DNA of 64,000 bases. It comes from SSF53 sp036170535. GTDB lineage: Bacteria; Spirochaetota; Leptospiria; Leptospirales; Leptonemataceae. The stretch is from positions 1 to 64,000 of the forward strand of contig JAVHPJ010000044.1 of assembly GCA_036170535.1 (NCBI GenBank). Reading direction: 5' to 3'. Both the position numbers and the translations under genes were made by a program. Below, piece after piece: positions 27,828 through 35,962 of this stretch; position 1 is the stretch's first letter; each line of letters starts with the position of its first letter. The notes below the pieces were generated by a model, which saw only the letters and a list, made by a program, of their open reading frames with translations, was not told the origin of the DNA and did not search any database.

Positions 27828-28061
27828 TCAGCCCTCGGCCAGAATCTGCTGGATCTCCGGCTCGGCGGCCAGAATGGCCTCCTTGAGCTGCCCGAACAGG
27901 TCCGGCCTGACCGCGATGCCCTTCTGGGTCGGCTTGTAGGCGCCGGATTCCTTGTCCGTATACCAGACGCGCAGGTTGAAAAACTTTTGCCCTTTGAACT
28001 CAGAGATTTCGATGCGGATAATCTCTCCGCCGCCCTTGTCGATATCGCGAATCACGCCCAT
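27828..28061 (-). CDS. PC4/YdbC-like single-stranded DNA-binding protein
   Basis: 77 residues matching the transcriptional coactivator p15 (PC4) C-terminal domain in full: EIIRIEISEFKGQKFFNLRV, then WYTDKESGAYKPTQKGIAV and a C-terminal helix. The family forms beta-sheet dimers that bind ssDNA and is found in eukaryotes and scattered bacteria including spirochaetes and firmicutes. Its bacterial role is unclear; suggestions include transcription and DNA repair. The gene sits in a 400-base block between the PBP gene and rpmB, divergent from rpmB. Confidence 0.9.
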   Translation of the reverse strand: MGVIRDIDKGGGEIIRIEISEFKGQKFFNLRVWYTDKESGAYKPTQKGIAVRPDLFGQLKEAILAAEPEIQQILAEG

Positions 28062-28144
28062 ACCCCACAGTATGGCCCTGCATTCGGAATTGGCAATTTT
28101 TAATTATTGACCCGAGACCCCGCTGGAAATTCCCTGCTCGGACT

Positions 28145-28390
28145 ATGGCTCGTCGCTGCCAGATCTCCGGAAAGCAAACCTCTTCCGGCAATAACATCAG
28201 TCACTCGCACCGCAAAACGCGGCGCAAATTCAAGGTGAACCTCGTAACCAAGAAGGTTTACCTCCCCCACGAGAATCGCTACGTCCGTCTGCGCGTTTCG
28301 GCGCGCATGCTTAAATCGCTGAACAAACGCGGCGTCGTCTCCCTGATCAAGAAATACGGTCAGGATCTGAGCGTTCTCAAAGCCGGCTGA
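28145..28390 (+). CDS. rpmB: 50S ribosomal protein L28
   Basis: 81 residues beginning MARRCQISGKQTSSGNNISH, a clear bL28 N-terminus, followed by the basic KTRRKFKVNL segment and RVSARMLKSLNKRG. Only one of the four zinc-ribbon cysteines of C+ L28 forms is present, so this is a C- (zinc-free) version. Divergent from the PC4 gene and followed by a GC hairpin before the endonuclease III gene. Confidence 0.97.
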   Translation: MARRCQISGKQTSSGNNISHSHRKTRRKFKVNLVTKKVYLPHENRYVRLRVSARMLKSLNKRGVVSLIKKYGQDLSVLKAG

Positions 28391-28402
28391 TTCGACTGCA
28401 CC

Positions 28403-28423
28403 CGGCGCGCATCTGGCGCGCCG
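28403..28423 (+). terminator. GC-rich hairpin after rpmB
   Basis: CGGCGCGC (28403-28410) and GCGCGCCG (28416-28423) form a perfect 8-bp stem with a five-base loop. No T-run follows, so it may act as an RNA 3' end or partial terminator between rpmB and nth. Confidence 0.35.
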
Positions 28424-28445
28424 CAAGTCCGGACGGCCCCCGAGC

Positions 28446-29252
28446 GTGACCATGCCGCCGTCCGGAGCTTCCTACTCCCGAAGTCCCAAAAAAAAGCGCC
28501 CCTCTTCGAGGACGGTCGCAAATCCTGAAGCCCCGGCGCAGAAGGCCGCCGCCGCGCCCGACCAGGCTCTCGCAGCCCGGCGCCTGGCCTTTGTGCGCGA
28601 AGCCAATCGCCGCTTTCGTCGCCAGTACGGCGAACCGCAGACGCCGCTGCGCTACAGTCAGCCGCACGAACTGGTGATCGCAGTGATCCTATCGGCCCAA
28701 TGTACGGACGAGCAGGTGAATCGAGTCACGCCGGCGCTATTTGAACGCTTTAAACAGCCCGCCGAGTTTTATCAGGCGCCGCTCGCCGAACTGGAAGACC
28801 TGATCTACTCCACCGGCTTCTATAAAAACAAAGCGAAGAGCATTCGCGGTTTTACGCGCGCCCTGGTCGAAGATCTGAACGGAGTTGTGCCGGATACGAT
28901 CGATGCATTGATCCGACTACCGGGCATTGGCCGCAAGACTGCGAACGTTGTGCTGCAAGAACTGTATCACAAATCGGAAGGCGTCGTGGTTGATACGCAC
29001 GTGGCGCGCATCAGTCGGCTGTTCCAACTGACGCGGCATACGGATCCGGTGAAAATCGAGAATGATCTGAAAGGCGCCCTCCCGCGCAAGTTCTGGCTCA
29101 ACTGGTCTTTGTATGTAATCTTTCTGGGGCGGTCCCACTGCACCGCGCGCGTGCGCCATTGCGCTGAGTGTTACTTGAACGACATTTGCCCCGCGAGCGA
29201 CCTCACTCCAGCGCGGCCAGCATCTCGGACTCCATCGAAGCGAGATAGTTGA
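28446..29252 (+). CDS. nth: Endonuclease III
   Basis: 268 residues; DNA glycosylase/AP lyase of base excision repair for oxidised pyrimidines. The helix-hairpin-helix LPGIGRKTANVV contains the catalytic Lys and is followed by VVDTHVARI with the catalytic Asp. The iron-sulfur loop is CTARVRHCAECYLNDIC (C-x6-C-x2-C-x5-C), as in true Nth. About 45 extra N-terminal residues are Lys/Arg/Ala-rich and probably disordered; GTG 28446 and ATG 28452 are both possible starts. The 3' end overlaps the convergent tetR-like gene by 50 bases. Confidence 0.95.
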   Translation: MTMPPSGASYSRSPKKKRPSSRTVANPEAPAQKAAAAPDQALAARRLAFVREANRRFRRQYGEPQTPLRYSQPHELVIAVILSAQCTDEQVNRVTPALFERFKQPAEFYQAPLAELEDLIYSTGFYKNKAKSIRGFTRALVEDLNGVVPDTIDALIRLPGIGRKTANVVLQELYHKSEGVVVDTHVARISRLFQLTRHTDPVKIENDLKGALPRKFWLNWSLYVIFLGRSHCTARVRHCAECYLNDICPASDLTPARPASRTPSKRDS

Positions 29253-29787
29253 TATCCGCCGTCATGCGATACAATTGCACGGAGCCCTGGTAAATGCGCA
29301 TCAGGCGTGCGGAAAGGAGTTGCGGTTCTGCCTTGAGTTTTAAACGTCCCGCCCGTTGTTCCGCCGCCAGATAGTCCGCCAGCAATTCCAACCAGCCTTC
29401 GATAGCGTCTTTGATGCGCGGCGCAATGCGCGGATCGGGCGCATCCACCTGGCTGCGAAAGTTTGCAACCGGGCAGCCGTGAAAACTCCGGCGCCGCGCA
29501 TCGCGCAGAATCAGTCCGACCCAGGTGCGCGCAAATCGCGGAAAGTCGCCGCTTTTTTCGATAATCGCCGCCAGAAACTGCCGGAAGCGTTGATCCTGCA
29601 TTTCCAGATACGCAAGCCCCAAATCTTCTTTGGTTTCGAAGTAACGGTACAGGCTGGCCTTGTGCGCGCCGGCTTCTTCGAGAATCTGATTGATGCCGGT
29701 GCTGGAATAACCCTGACGGTAAAACAAATCCGCCGCGCGTTCCAGGATGCGTTCCCGCGGGCCTGCGTCTTTCCACCGGGTTTTCAT
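29203..29787 (-). CDS. TetR family transcriptional regulator
   Basis: 194 residues. The N-terminal helix-turn-helix is classical: ERILERAADLFYRQGYSSTG, INQILEEAGAHKASLYRYFE. The ligand-binding domain contains SFHGCPVANF, the cysteine motif of the AcrR/YxaF-like group that often controls nearby oxidoreductase or efflux genes. Here no obvious target gene is adjacent; the neighbours are nth (convergent, 50-base overlap) and an inositol monophosphatase gene in the same orientation 134 bases upstream. Ligand unknown. Confidence 0.9.
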   Translation of the reverse strand: MKTRWKDAGPRERILERAADLFYRQGYSSTGINQILEEAGAHKASLYRYFETKEDLGLAYLEMQDQRFRQFLAAIIEKSGDFPRFARTWVGLILRDARRRSFHGCPVANFRSQVDAPDPRIAPRIKDAIEGWLELLADYLAAEQRAGRLKLKAEPQLLSARLMRIYQGSVQLYRMTADINYLASMESEMLAALE

Positions 29788-29920
29788 GCGGATTACATTC
29801 GGGACGAATCTGAGACCGCCGCCGCCGTATGCCGGCCAACCGCCCCGTGCGTAGTATAGCGCAACGCCGGGGCAATCCCGGCAAGCGCTATCGCCGCCCG
29901 GGCGCCCGCTTTCCGCCGGA

Positions 29921-30766
29921 TTATTTGGGTTTGGAGGCCAGGCCGGCGATGGGCTTTAACATTTGCACGAGATCGGCGTGGATGCGGCCGTTACTGGCCG
30001 CCATCTGAAACATGCCCGGCGTGTATTCCCGCCCCGAAAAATCCGTCACGCGCCCGCCGGCTTCACGCACCAGGATCACGCCCGCCGCCGTATCCCAGGC
30101 ATTCAGATTAAATTCGTAATGCGCTTCCAGAGCGCCCTCCGCCACCCAGCACAGGTCGATCGCCGCCGAGCCGGTTCGGCGGAGTCCGCGCGCGCTGCTG
30201 AGCGTCTGGCGTACGCCCTCGATCAGGGTATCCAGCATCCGCGCGCGCTCGTAGGGAAAGCCGGTAACCACAAGACTGTCGCCGATGCGCTCCGTCTCGC
30301 TCACCTGGATGCGCCGGCCGTTCCGCGTGGCGCCGCGACCGGCGATCGCCTGATAGCGGCGCCCGAGCGCTGGCAATGAGACCAGACCCGCGATGGGTTG
30401 ATCCTTCCAGAGCAGGCCGATCGAAATGGCGTACAACGGCAAACCATGCGCATAGTTGACAGTGCCGTCCACCGGATCAATGGCCCAGCGCAGCGTGTCT
30501 GCGGAGCGTGCGCCGCTTTCGGACAGGCCGCTTTCCTCGGCGAGGATGTCGTCTTCGGGGAACTTGCTCTGAATGGCCGCAAGCAAGAGCCGCTCGCATT
30601 CCACATCCGCGCGCGTCACCAGGTCCGACGCGGTGGTCTTACTGCGAATCTCCAGGTCTTCATCCTGCAAGCGTCGCAGCAGCTCTTCGGCCTCCGGGAC
30701 GATTTGTTCAATGAGTTCAAAACGCTCAAGCGCGCGGGCGATAATTTCTGGCGTCGTCGCTGGCAT
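29921..30766 (-). CDS. Inositol monophosphatase family protein
   Basis: About 281 residues from ATG 30766; an in-frame start 15 codons upstream lacks family similarity. Mg2+-dependent phosphatase with the three metal-site motifs: EESGLSESG, WAIDPVDGTVNYAHGLP (DPxDGT) and AWDTAAGVILVREAGG (WDxAAG). Substrates in this family include inositol-1-phosphate, 3'-phosphoadenosine nucleotides and fructose-1,6-bisphosphate, and cannot be told apart here. It is divergent from the histidine phosphatase gene across a 74-base gap. Confidence 0.92.
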   Translation of the reverse strand: MPATTPEIIARALERFELIEQIVPEAEELLRRLQDEDLEIRSKTTASDLVTRADVECERLLLAAIQSKFPEDDILAEESGLSESGARSADTLRWAIDPVDGTVNYAHGLPLYAISIGLLWKDQPIAGLVSLPALGRRYQAIAGRGATRNGRRIQVSETERIGDSLVVTGFPYERARMLDTLIEGVRQTLSSARGLRRTGSAAIDLCWVAEGALEAHYEFNLNAWDTAAGVILVREAGGRVTDFSGREYTPGMFQMAASNGRIHADLVQMLKPIAGLASKPK

Positions 30767-30840
30767 GAAAAAATCTGCTCCTCTGCTGCGCACCTGGCTG
30801 GCCCGGCGCACTTGCGCCAGTTTTATTGGATTCGTAACGC

Positions 30841-31503
30841 ATGCTATTCGAAATTATCCTGATTCGTCACGCTGAAACGGAGTATAATCGCGCCGGCCGC
30901 ATTCAGGGCGGCCTGGACTCGCCGCTCACTCCGGAGGGGCGCGAAGAGACGCGCCGTCTGGCGCAAGCGCTTGCCGGATCAGGGGGACGCATACAACGCT
31001 GGTTCGCTTCGCCGCAGGGGCGGGCGCGCGAAACCTCGGCCATTTTACGGGCGCCCGTCGAAGACGAATTGCCCGGGGAAAAACTGCACGGCGATCTCGT
31101 CGAAATTCGCTGCGGCGCGTATGAAGGCGTCCTGCACTCGGAAATCCCGGCGGCCGAGACGCTGGCGCTGCGCACGTCTCCCGATGCGCGCTACCCGGAT
31201 GGCGAATCCGCGCGCGACGTATACCGACGCTGCGAGCGCTTCCTCGAATACTTGCGTCAGGATCTCGTCGATGAACGCGAACTGGCGCGCGTTGTAATTG
31301 TTTCTCACGGGAATTTGCTGCGTTGCATGGGCGCCGCGCTCCTGCAGCAGCCGGCGGAACTGGCCATGCGTTGGAAAAAAGACAACACCGCCGTCAGTCG
31401 CTTTGTGACGCGCGATTTGCATGCGCCTATGCGCCTGTATCGCTGGAATGATCTTGCGCATCTGAGCGGGGGCAATCCCTTTCTACCGCCGGTCGACGAC
31501 TGA
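30841..31503 (+). CDS. Histidine phosphatase family protein (phosphoglycerate mutase-like)
   Basis: 220 residues. The phosphoacceptor motif LIRHAETEYN gives the catalytic His; GRIQGGLDSPLTPEG is typical of cofactor-dependent mutase-like phosphatases, and VIVSHGNLLRCMG provides the second catalytic His. Members include CobC, GpmB and broad-specificity phosphatases. It ends 21 bases before the folP start on the same strand, so the pair may form an operon; a dephosphorylating step in folate synthesis is possible but unproven. Confidence 0.88.
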   Translation: MLFEIILIRHAETEYNRAGRIQGGLDSPLTPEGREETRRLAQALAGSGGRIQRWFASPQGRARETSAILRAPVEDELPGEKLHGDLVEIRCGAYEGVLHSEIPAAETLALRTSPDARYPDGESARDVYRRCERFLEYLRQDLVDERELARVVIVSHGNLLRCMGAALLQQPAELAMRWKKDNTAVSRFVTRDLHAPMRLYRWNDLAHLSGGNPFLPPVDD

Positions 31504-31524
31504 GCTTTGCCGGAGAAAACACCG

Positions 31525-32340
31525 ATGCGGCGGCCCCTGATTTTCGGAATTGTAAACATCACGGCCGATTCGTTTTCAGACGGCGGACTGCATCTGGAAC
31601 CGGCGGCGGCTGTAGCGCAGGCGCGCGCGTTGCTCGCGGACGGCGCGGATTACGTCGATCTCGGGCCCGCTCCCAGCAATCCGGACGCGTCGCCGGTCAG
31701 TCCTGCGCAGGAAGTCGAGCGTTTGGAACCGCTGCTTGCGGCGATTGAGTCGGATCGAATTTCCGTGGATAGTTTTCGCAGCGAAACCCAGCGCTTCGCC
31801 CTGCGCCACGGCGTCGCTTATTTGAACGACATTGCCGGCTTTGCCGACCCGGCGCTGTATCCCGAGCTGGCCGCCGCGCGGGCCCGACTGATCGTGATGC
31901 ATTCCTTGCAAAGCGGCGCGATTGCCGATCGCCGCGACTACCCGCCGGAACAACTCTACGATCGCATCCGCCGTTTTTTTTCCGCCCGCGTGGCCGAGCT
32001 GCGGGCGGCCGGCGTGGCGTCCGAGCGCCTGGCGCTTGATCCGGGCATGGGCTTTTTTGTCGGCGGCGACCCCCAGTGTTCGCTCGTCGCGCTCAATCGC
32101 ATCGCCGATCTCAAACGCGAGTTCGGATTACCGGTGTTGGTTTCAGTTTCGCGCAAGTCCTTTCTGGGCGCCCTGACCGGTCGGGCGATTCTTGAACGCG
32201 GCGCGGCCACGCTCGCCGCTGAACTGGCGGCCATCGACGCCGGCGCAGACATGATCCGCACGCACGACGTGCGGGCCCTGGCGGACGCGCTTGCCGTGCG
32301 ATCCGCCCTGGAAGATAATAGGCGTCGCTTTACAACCTGA
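31525..32340 (+). CDS. folP: Dihydropteroate synthase
   Basis: Joins p-aminobenzoate to the pterin pyrophosphate in folate synthesis; sulfonamide target. About 271 residues from ATG 31525, which has GGAG nine bases upstream; a TTG at 31507 is the longer alternative. Motifs: FGIVNITADSFSDGG, with a shortened second loop (DLGPAPSNPDASPVS in place of the common GxxSTRPGA), LDPGMGF and SVSRKSFLG. The replacement of the STRPG segment by APSNPDA is unusual for DHPS and worth checking, since that loop contacts substrate and sulfa drugs. The 3' end overlaps convergent ribF by 11 bases. Confidence 0.85.
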   Translation: MRRPLIFGIVNITADSFSDGGLHLEPAAAVAQARALLADGADYVDLGPAPSNPDASPVSPAQEVERLEPLLAAIESDRISVDSFRSETQRFALRHGVAYLNDIAGFADPALYPELAAARARLIVMHSLQSGAIADRRDYPPEQLYDRIRRFFSARVAELRAAGVASERLALDPGMGFFVGGDPQCSLVALNRIADLKREFGLPVLVSVSRKSFLGALTGRAILERGAATLAAELAAIDAGADMIRTHDVRALADALAVRSALEDNRRRFTT

Positions 32341-33256
32341 TCCGCGCTGCTGCGGCGCGATCGATCTGGAGCTGAGCCTTTAACTGATCAATTGACTCGA
32401 ACTTGCGTTCTTCGCGCAGGCGCTCGCGAAAATACAAGCGCAGTTCCCGGCCGTAGAGATCGTCGTTGAAGTCGAGCAAATGGGTTTCTACGTTGAGCAC
32501 CCCGCCGCCAAAGGTCGGATTGCGGCCGATGTTCGTCATCGCGCGGTAGCGCCGTCCGCCGTATTCCGCGACGCAGGCGTAGACGCCTTCGCCCGGCAGT
32601 TGCTTGGTTTCCGGAACCTGAAGGTTCGCCGTAGGAAAGCCGATGGTTCGCCCGCGCTGATGTCCGCGAATTACCATCGCAGACACAAAGAACTCATGCC
32701 CGAGCAGTCGATTGGCGCGGCTCACCTCTCCGGCGGATAACAATTTGCGAATGCGCGTTGAAGATACGGCCTCGCCCCGATACTTGACGGCGCCGATTTG
32801 CTCCACCTTGAACGGATAGCGCCGGCTCATTTTTTTCAGGAACGCGAAGTCGCCTTTGCGGCTTCGGCCAAAGCGCTGGTCGTAGCCGATGACGATTCGC
32901 GTCGCCCGCAGTTTTTCAAGCAGGATCGATTTGAGATAGCGCAAGGCCGTCATGCGCGCGAGGTCGCGAGTGAAAGGCAAAAACACCACCGCATCGAGAT
33001 CAAAGCGCTGATACAGAGCCAGCTTCTCGTTGTAGGTGTAAAGCTCCGAGCGCGAAGCCTCGCGTTTGCCAAGCACGAGATCCGGATGCGGAAAGTAGGT
33101 CACCAGAATGCGCGCCCGCCGGGTCCAGCGACTACGGCGTGCGATGCGATCGACCAGGGCGCGATGACCGCGATGCATGCCGTCAAATACGCCCAGGGTC
33201 AGGGCGCATTCCGGCCAGGGGGCCGTGAAGCTCTCAATGTCGTGAATGATCAGCAT
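32330..33256 (-). CDS. ribF: Bifunctional riboflavin kinase/FMN adenylyltransferase
   Basis: About 308 residues from ATG 33256. Converts riboflavin to FMN and FAD. The N-terminal nucleotidyltransferase has GVFDGMHRGHRALVDRI (HxGH-type), IGYDQRFGRSRKGDF and AVSSTRIRKLL; the C-terminal kinase has RGHQRGRTIGFPTANLQVP and the ending NVETHLLDFNDDLYG. Complete and normal in length. The frame extends about 100 codons upstream without family similarity and overlaps the divergent gene there, so the longer start is rejected. Confidence 0.95.
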   Translation of the reverse strand: MLIIHDIESFTAPWPECALTLGVFDGMHRGHRALVDRIARRSRWTRRARILVTYFPHPDLVLGKREASRSELYTYNEKLALYQRFDLDAVVFLPFTRDLARMTALRYLKSILLEKLRATRIVIGYDQRFGRSRKGDFAFLKKMSRRYPFKVEQIGAVKYRGEAVSSTRIRKLLSAGEVSRANRLLGHEFFVSAMVIRGHQRGRTIGFPTANLQVPETKQLPGEGVYACVAEYGGRRYRAMTNIGRNPTFGGGVLNVETHLLDFNDDLYGRELRLYFRERLREERKFESIDQLKAQLQIDRAAAARIRL

Positions 33257-33335
33257 AACATCCGAAGATTCTTCCGATACTATAACTATGCACGGGTTGG
33301 GCCCGGCCGGGCGCCAGCGTCCTGCGGAAAATACT

Positions 33336-33923
33336 ATGAATGATTTCGGCCTGCGTCTGACGCCGCTTTTTTTTCTGGCCTTGCTGCTCGTCCCGGGTCC
33401 GCCTCCGGCGGCTGGCCCGAGCGAGTCCGGCGAGCGACATGAAATCAACTTTGGCGCCGACCCGGCGACCGGCCGCTTTATCACGGCTGTGGAACTCGAA
33501 GCCTGGGCGCGAAACCAGAATCTCATGCTCTTGCCCGATCGGCCTTTCCGCGAGTTGCGTGACGGGGTCGCGGCCGCCATCCCTCCCGAGGGGCTTTACT
33601 TTGAACTGGATGCGCCGGGTCCGGGCCGTAACTATCTATACCTGGACTTCGCCACCTACCGGCCGCTGGTGAATCCGAACCTGCCGCGTGTGCGCTGGAT
33701 TGAGGTGATCATTAACGGGGACATCGCTGCGACTCTGTATCAGGGCGGCGGAGCTTACCTCAAATCGCCGGAGATCGTGACGATTGAGCGGGAGCATGCC
33801 ATGGACGGCAAGATTCGAGTCTGGCTGCGTCCTTCCCCTGGCGATGGCATCTTCGCCATCTGGGACGCTTTTGTGAGTCGGCGCCGAGAGGACCCCGCCC
33901 GACTTGCGCCGGACGACGTCTGA
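33336..33923 (+). CDS. Exported protein of unknown function
   Basis: About 195 residues from ATG 33336. A hydrophobic N-terminus (LRLTPLFFLALLLVPG) forms a signal peptide. The mature protein has many Pro, Arg and aromatic residues, with segments such as YLYLDFATYRPLV and WIEVIINGDI that suggest a beta-sandwich. One cysteine-free domain, no catalytic motif seen. Divergent from ribF and convergent with the STAS gene. Function unknown. Confidence 0.65.
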   Translation: MNDFGLRLTPLFFLALLLVPGPPPAAGPSESGERHEINFGADPATGRFITAVELEAWARNQNLMLLPDRPFRELRDGVAAAIPPEGLYFELDAPGPGRNYLYLDFATYRPLVNPNLPRVRWIEVIINGDIAATLYQGGGAYLKSPEIVTIEREHAMDGKIRVWLRPSPGDGIFAIWDAFVSRRREDPARLAPDDV

Positions 33924-33937
33924 AGCGGGAACGCGCG

Positions 33938-34270
33938 TTAGAGCGCTCGATTCTTGAATTCGTCCGGCGAGAGGATCTCAAAATAGGAGGTGAGGCCGGA
34001 AACCTTAAAAACCTTCTCAATCGCCGGCTTGAGGTTCGCCACGCTGAGTTTACCTTTAATGCCCTGGACATAATTCAGGGCTTTAATCAGGATTCCAATG
34101 CCGCTGGAGTCGATGTAGGTCAGGCGGTCCATATCGATGATTACATCGAGGCTTTCGCCCTTCACGTGCTCTTCGAGCGCCGCCTTGAGATCCAGCGAGG
34201 TGTAAATGTCCAGGCTGCCTTCGAGTTCGAAGACGATCTGATTGTCCTTTTTCTTGACGTTTATTTCCAT
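33938..34270 (-). CDS. STAS-domain anti-sigma factor antagonist
   Basis: 110 residues, a complete single STAS domain of the SpoIIAA/RsbV type. TYIDSSGIGILIKAL contains the conserved serine that partner-switching kinases phosphorylate. Such proteins release a sigma factor from its anti-sigma kinase when unphosphorylated. No anti-sigma kinase, phosphatase or sigma factor lies next to it, so the partners must be elsewhere. A second, divergent STAS protein is at 40464-40763. Confidence 0.92.
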   Translation of the reverse strand: MEINVKKKDNQIVFELEGSLDIYTSLDLKAALEEHVKGESLDVIIDMDRLTYIDSSGIGILIKALNYVQGIKGKLSVANLKPAIEKVFKVSGLTSYFEILSPDEFKNRAL

Positions 34271-34457
34271 AAGTGCAATCGCGAGCCCGAACTCAGAGTA
34301 GGGGCGAGTCTGGCGCCTGTTCCTCAGAATTCAACGAAAATTCTCAAACCCGGACGCTGGATTTTTGGTTGTTCCCGGACCGAAAATGAACCAGGACCGA
34401 CGCTGGGGCGCCGGTCTTCAGAACTCTTTGTATTTAATCGAGGAGCCGGGAGCGATT

Positions 34458-35252
34458 ATGAAACGCTGCGTTACGCTGGCTGTAGCTATTTTTCTCATCC
34501 AGACGGGCGGATTGTTCGCCGTCGACGAATTCACGCGTGTCCGGGAGCCGAATCCCGAGCAAAAGCAGGTTATTGCAACCTTAACGCGCGAAATCGCGGC
34601 CGTTCAGCGCGACATCGAGCGCTTTTACGAGACGCTCAAAGAGCGCGAGTGCGGCACGTTCTATGGCGGCGAAAATATCTACTGCGAATACTATAAAATT
34701 GATCCGAACGGCGTCAGTCTGGTCCCGTTGACCTCGCAGGTTGAAACCTACTACGGACAGCGCCAACGTTACGTGTACAACGAGCAGGTATCCATCAAGT
34801 GGAACGGGCCCAAGATCGTCGGCTTCGACTTCTCCATGCGCCGGGGCTACATCGGCAAGGGGCAAGTCTTGCTGAAAAGTCTGGCAGGCAACAGCATCAT
34901 CACCGGCGAACCGGCAGCGGGCGGCCAGGCGCAGACGACCGCAGCTGAAGCCCCCTTGAATCTGGTGGTGAACGAGTTGCTCAGTTCCGGCAAGGGCCTG
35001 TATGTGAACTTTCGTTTTCCCGATCAGCAGATGCAGGACGTGCGCGACCGCTACGAGGATATAGACGTCGACGGTCAGAAGCGCAACATCCAGGTCATCT
35101 TCATACGCGATCCGGATCAGAAAATTCGCGTCATGCGCGAGTACCTGCGCCTGCTGCGACTCCTGGAGCGCCGGCTCGACTGGAACGTTCGGGCTGAGAC
35201 GGCGCGCCGCGCATCCGAAGTGCAGCGCATTCTCCAGACCGATTTTGACTGA
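34458..35252 (+). CDS. Exported protein of unknown function
   Basis: About 264 residues from ATG 34458, with GGGAG five bases upstream; the frame is open 5' but without support. Signal peptide MKRCVTLAVAIFLIQTGGLF. A coiled-coil-like stretch (about 30-65, ATLTREIAAVQRDIERFYET) precedes a beta-rich domain with two cysteines (ECGTF, IYCEYYK). It leads a run of plus-strand genes (J-domain protein, GH3 enzyme) with an 18-base gap, so an operon is likely. No family recognised. Confidence 0.68.
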   Translation: MKRCVTLAVAIFLIQTGGLFAVDEFTRVREPNPEQKQVIATLTREIAAVQRDIERFYETLKERECGTFYGGENIYCEYYKIDPNGVSLVPLTSQVETYYGQRQRYVYNEQVSIKWNGPKIVGFDFSMRRGYIGKGQVLLKSLAGNSIITGEPAAGGQAQTTAAEAPLNLVVNELLSSGKGLYVNFRFPDQQMQDVRDRYEDIDVDGQKRNIQVIFIRDPDQKIRVMREYLRLLRLLERRLDWNVRAETARRASEVQRILQTDFD

Positions 35253-35269
35253 TTCGTGCACGCTCGCCC

Positions 35270-35962
35270 GTGGCCTCCGCTGAACGACGGGTCTTTGTCG
35301 ATCACTACGCGTTGCTCGGCGCGGCGGCGGCGGCGAGTGCAGAGGAAATCAAGAGCGCCTTCCGTCGTCAGGCGCGACTGTCGCATCCCGATGTGACGCA
35401 TGACGATGGGCTGCGTTTTCTCGAGGTGCACACCGCCTACCGCATCCTCAGCGATCCGAATCTGCGCGCGGAATATGATCGCCAGTACCGTGCACAGCAC
35501 GCCCTGCGTACGCTCTCCGAGACCGCCCTGAAGATCCCGCGCACGCGCCTGGTCTTTCCGGTGGGCATGGCCGGCCTGGCCAGACGCGGTTTACTGCGAC
35601 CAAAGTATCGCAGCCGCGATCGCCGTTTCTACTTAAACGTGGACTATGACGTGGAGCTGCGCCTGAGCGCGGCGGAACTTCGGCGTCCGCTGGAAGTTGA
35701 AATTCCCCAGATTGTGCGTGCGCTCTGCCCGGATTGTCGCGGATCAAATCCGGACTGCGCCGCCTGCAACGGGCGCGGCTCGTACAAGTCCAGCCGCTCC
35801 ATATCTTTGCACTTGACCGGCGGCCTGGTCTCGGGACAGATCATCGAGATCAATCTCGCCGGACTCAAACCGGGGCCCCTATCCCACTTCAAACGTCGCA
35901 CACTGCGATTGAAGATCAGCGTGGTGCAGGCTCCGGACGGCGGCGACCGAGGGGCTCTGTGA
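35270..35962 (+). CDS. J-domain protein with cysteine motif region
   Basis: 230 residues. J domain at about 10-70: YALLGAAAAASAEEIKSAFR, HPDVTHDDG (the HPD needed to stimulate Hsp70 ATPase) and YRILSDPNLRAEYDR. After a linker, residues about 120-215 look like a reduced DnaJ client-binding domain with one zinc-ribbon-like pair (CPDCRGSNPDCAACNGRG) instead of the four CxxCxGxG repeats of DnaJ. It is therefore a specialised DnaJ relative, not the main dnaJ. The stop overlaps the GTG start of the GH3 gene. Confidence 0.83.
   Translation: MASAERRVFVDHYALLGAAAAASAEEIKSAFRRQARLSHPDVTHDDGLRFLEVHTAYRILSDPNLRAEYDRQYRAQHALRTLSETALKIPRTRLVFPVGMAGLARRGLLRPKYRSRDRRFYLNVDYDVELRLSAAELRRPLEVEIPQIVRALCPDCRGSNPDCAACNGRGSYKSSRSISLHLTGGLVSGQIIEINLAGLKPGPLSHFKRRTLRLKISVVQAPDGGDRGAL

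Noticed and set aside
32330..33580. A 416-residue version of RibF
   Set aside because: The extra N-terminal 108 residues have no family similarity and would overlap the divergent exported-protein gene. ATG 33256 fits the family.
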